Origin: CAZCDM01 sp964497475
GTDB lineage: Bacteria; Planctomycetota; Phycisphaerae; SM23-33
Length of the DNA stretch: 5,845 bases
Assembly (NCBI GenBank): GCA_964497475.1
Contig: CAZCDM010000147.1
Coordinates: forward strand, 1-5,845
Reading direction: 5' to 3'
This document shows positions 5,519-5,845 of the stretch, piece by piece. The position numbers and the translations under genes are program-made. The notes beneath the pieces are model-generated. The model was not told the origin of the DNA and ran no database searches. It was given only the letters and a program-made list of their open reading frames with translations. The stretch's first letter is position 1, and each line of letters begins with the position of its first letter.

Positions 5519-5845
5519 TCAGCGGTAGAGATTCCGCTCGGCGATGTACCGCCGGACCGCCTCGGGCACGAGGTAGCGGATCGGCTGGCCCCGGCCGAGC
5601 CGGCTGCGAATGGCCGTGGCGGAAATATCCACCAGCGGGGTTTCCAGCACCTTGCCGCCCAGCCGGCCAGCGAAGGGCTCGCCCATCGCCTCGATCTTGC
5701 GGGCCAGCTGCTCGGGCCCGTCCGGCGGACGAACGGCCAGGTGAATCTCGGCCGCTTCGAGCAGGTCCTCCACCCTGTGCCACTTCGGCAGGTCCTCCAG
5801 CGAGTCAGCCCCGATCAGCAGCGACAGCCGATCGGGTCGATCGGG
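5519..5845 (-). CDS. nadD: Nicotinate-nucleotide adenylyltransferase, C-terminal part
   Basis: This is the 3' portion (108 residues plus TGA) of a gene whose start lies beyond the right edge. The frame stays open to the last base; the GTG at 5773 is internal, because conserved sequence continues upstream of it. NadD adenylates nicotinate mononucleotide to deamido-NAD, shared by de novo and salvage NAD synthesis. Visible motifs are LLIGADSLEDLPKWH (fragment residues 9-23), where the GAD and the Trp are the family's substrate-site signature, ISATAIRSRL (74-83), the ISxTxIR nucleotide motif, and the closing block YLVPEAVRRYIAERNLY (91-107), which resembles the usual NadD C-terminus. The N-terminal GxFDPxHxGH motif must lie outside the window. 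The stop is 1 bp from that of coaD, on the opposite strand. Confidence 0.93.
   Translation of the reverse strand, partial: PDRPDRLSLLIGADSLEDLPKWHRVEDLLEAAEIHLAVRPPDGPEQLARKIEAMGEPFAGRLGGKVLETPLVDISATAIRSRLGRGQPIRYLVPEAVRRYIAERNLYR

Noticed and set aside
5829..5845. Direct repeat CGATCGGG twice, separated by one base, at the right edge
   Set aside because: It lies inside nadD coding sequence and simply encodes PDRPDR; too short and too close to the window end to interpret.

Overview
This is a GC-rich bacterial chromosome segment (apart from one short A+T-rich patch near 4890-4945) with seven protein-coding genes on both strands, two of them cut by the window edges. No RNA genes, insertion sequences, CRISPR arrays or prophage traces are visible. 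The gene content suggests a Gram-negative-type, possibly planctomycete-like (Planctomycetota, perhaps Phycisphaerae) organism: a GH116 glycosidase, an adenylate cyclase with a long Pro/Ala linker, a lipoprotein, and an archaeal-type phosphoglycerate-mutase-like gene behind homoserine dehydrogenase. That taxonomic reading is an inference; no marker gene settles it.

Layout, left to right: the 3' end of a GH116 (glucosylceramidase-like) glycosidase on + (1-440); a convergent membrane-anchored class III adenylate cyclase on - (464-1732); a divergent 104-bp promoter region; a two-gene + operon of homoserine dehydrogenase (hom, 1837-3168) and an archaeal-type iPGM-family protein proposed as an alternative homoserine kinase (3172-4359); an 88-bp gap with a strong intrinsic terminator for the - strand plus further hairpin and palindrome structure; a small unrecognised lipoprotein on - (4448-4843); a 149-bp divergent region with a promoter candidate and a hairpin at the coaD ribosome binding site; coaD (4993-5517, +); and, tail to tail with a 1-bp gap, the 3' part of nadD on - (5519-5845, open at the right edge).

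How the genes relate: hom and its 3-bp-spaced partner would carry aspartate semialdehyde to homoserine and, if the proposed assignment holds, to O-phosphohomoserine on the way to threonine. coaD and nadD are distant relatives in the nucleotidyltransferase superfamily and make the penultimate products of CoA (dephospho-CoA) and NAD (deamido-NAD). The cyclase and the lipoprotein have no obvious functional tie to the biosynthetic genes. Most of the window is ordinary housekeeping sequence. The points that merit a second look are the hom/iPGM-like pair, the unknown extracytoplasmic C-terminal domain of the cyclase, the Met in the CoaD nucleotide-binding motif, and the structured intergenic sequences at 4360-4447 and 4966-4987.
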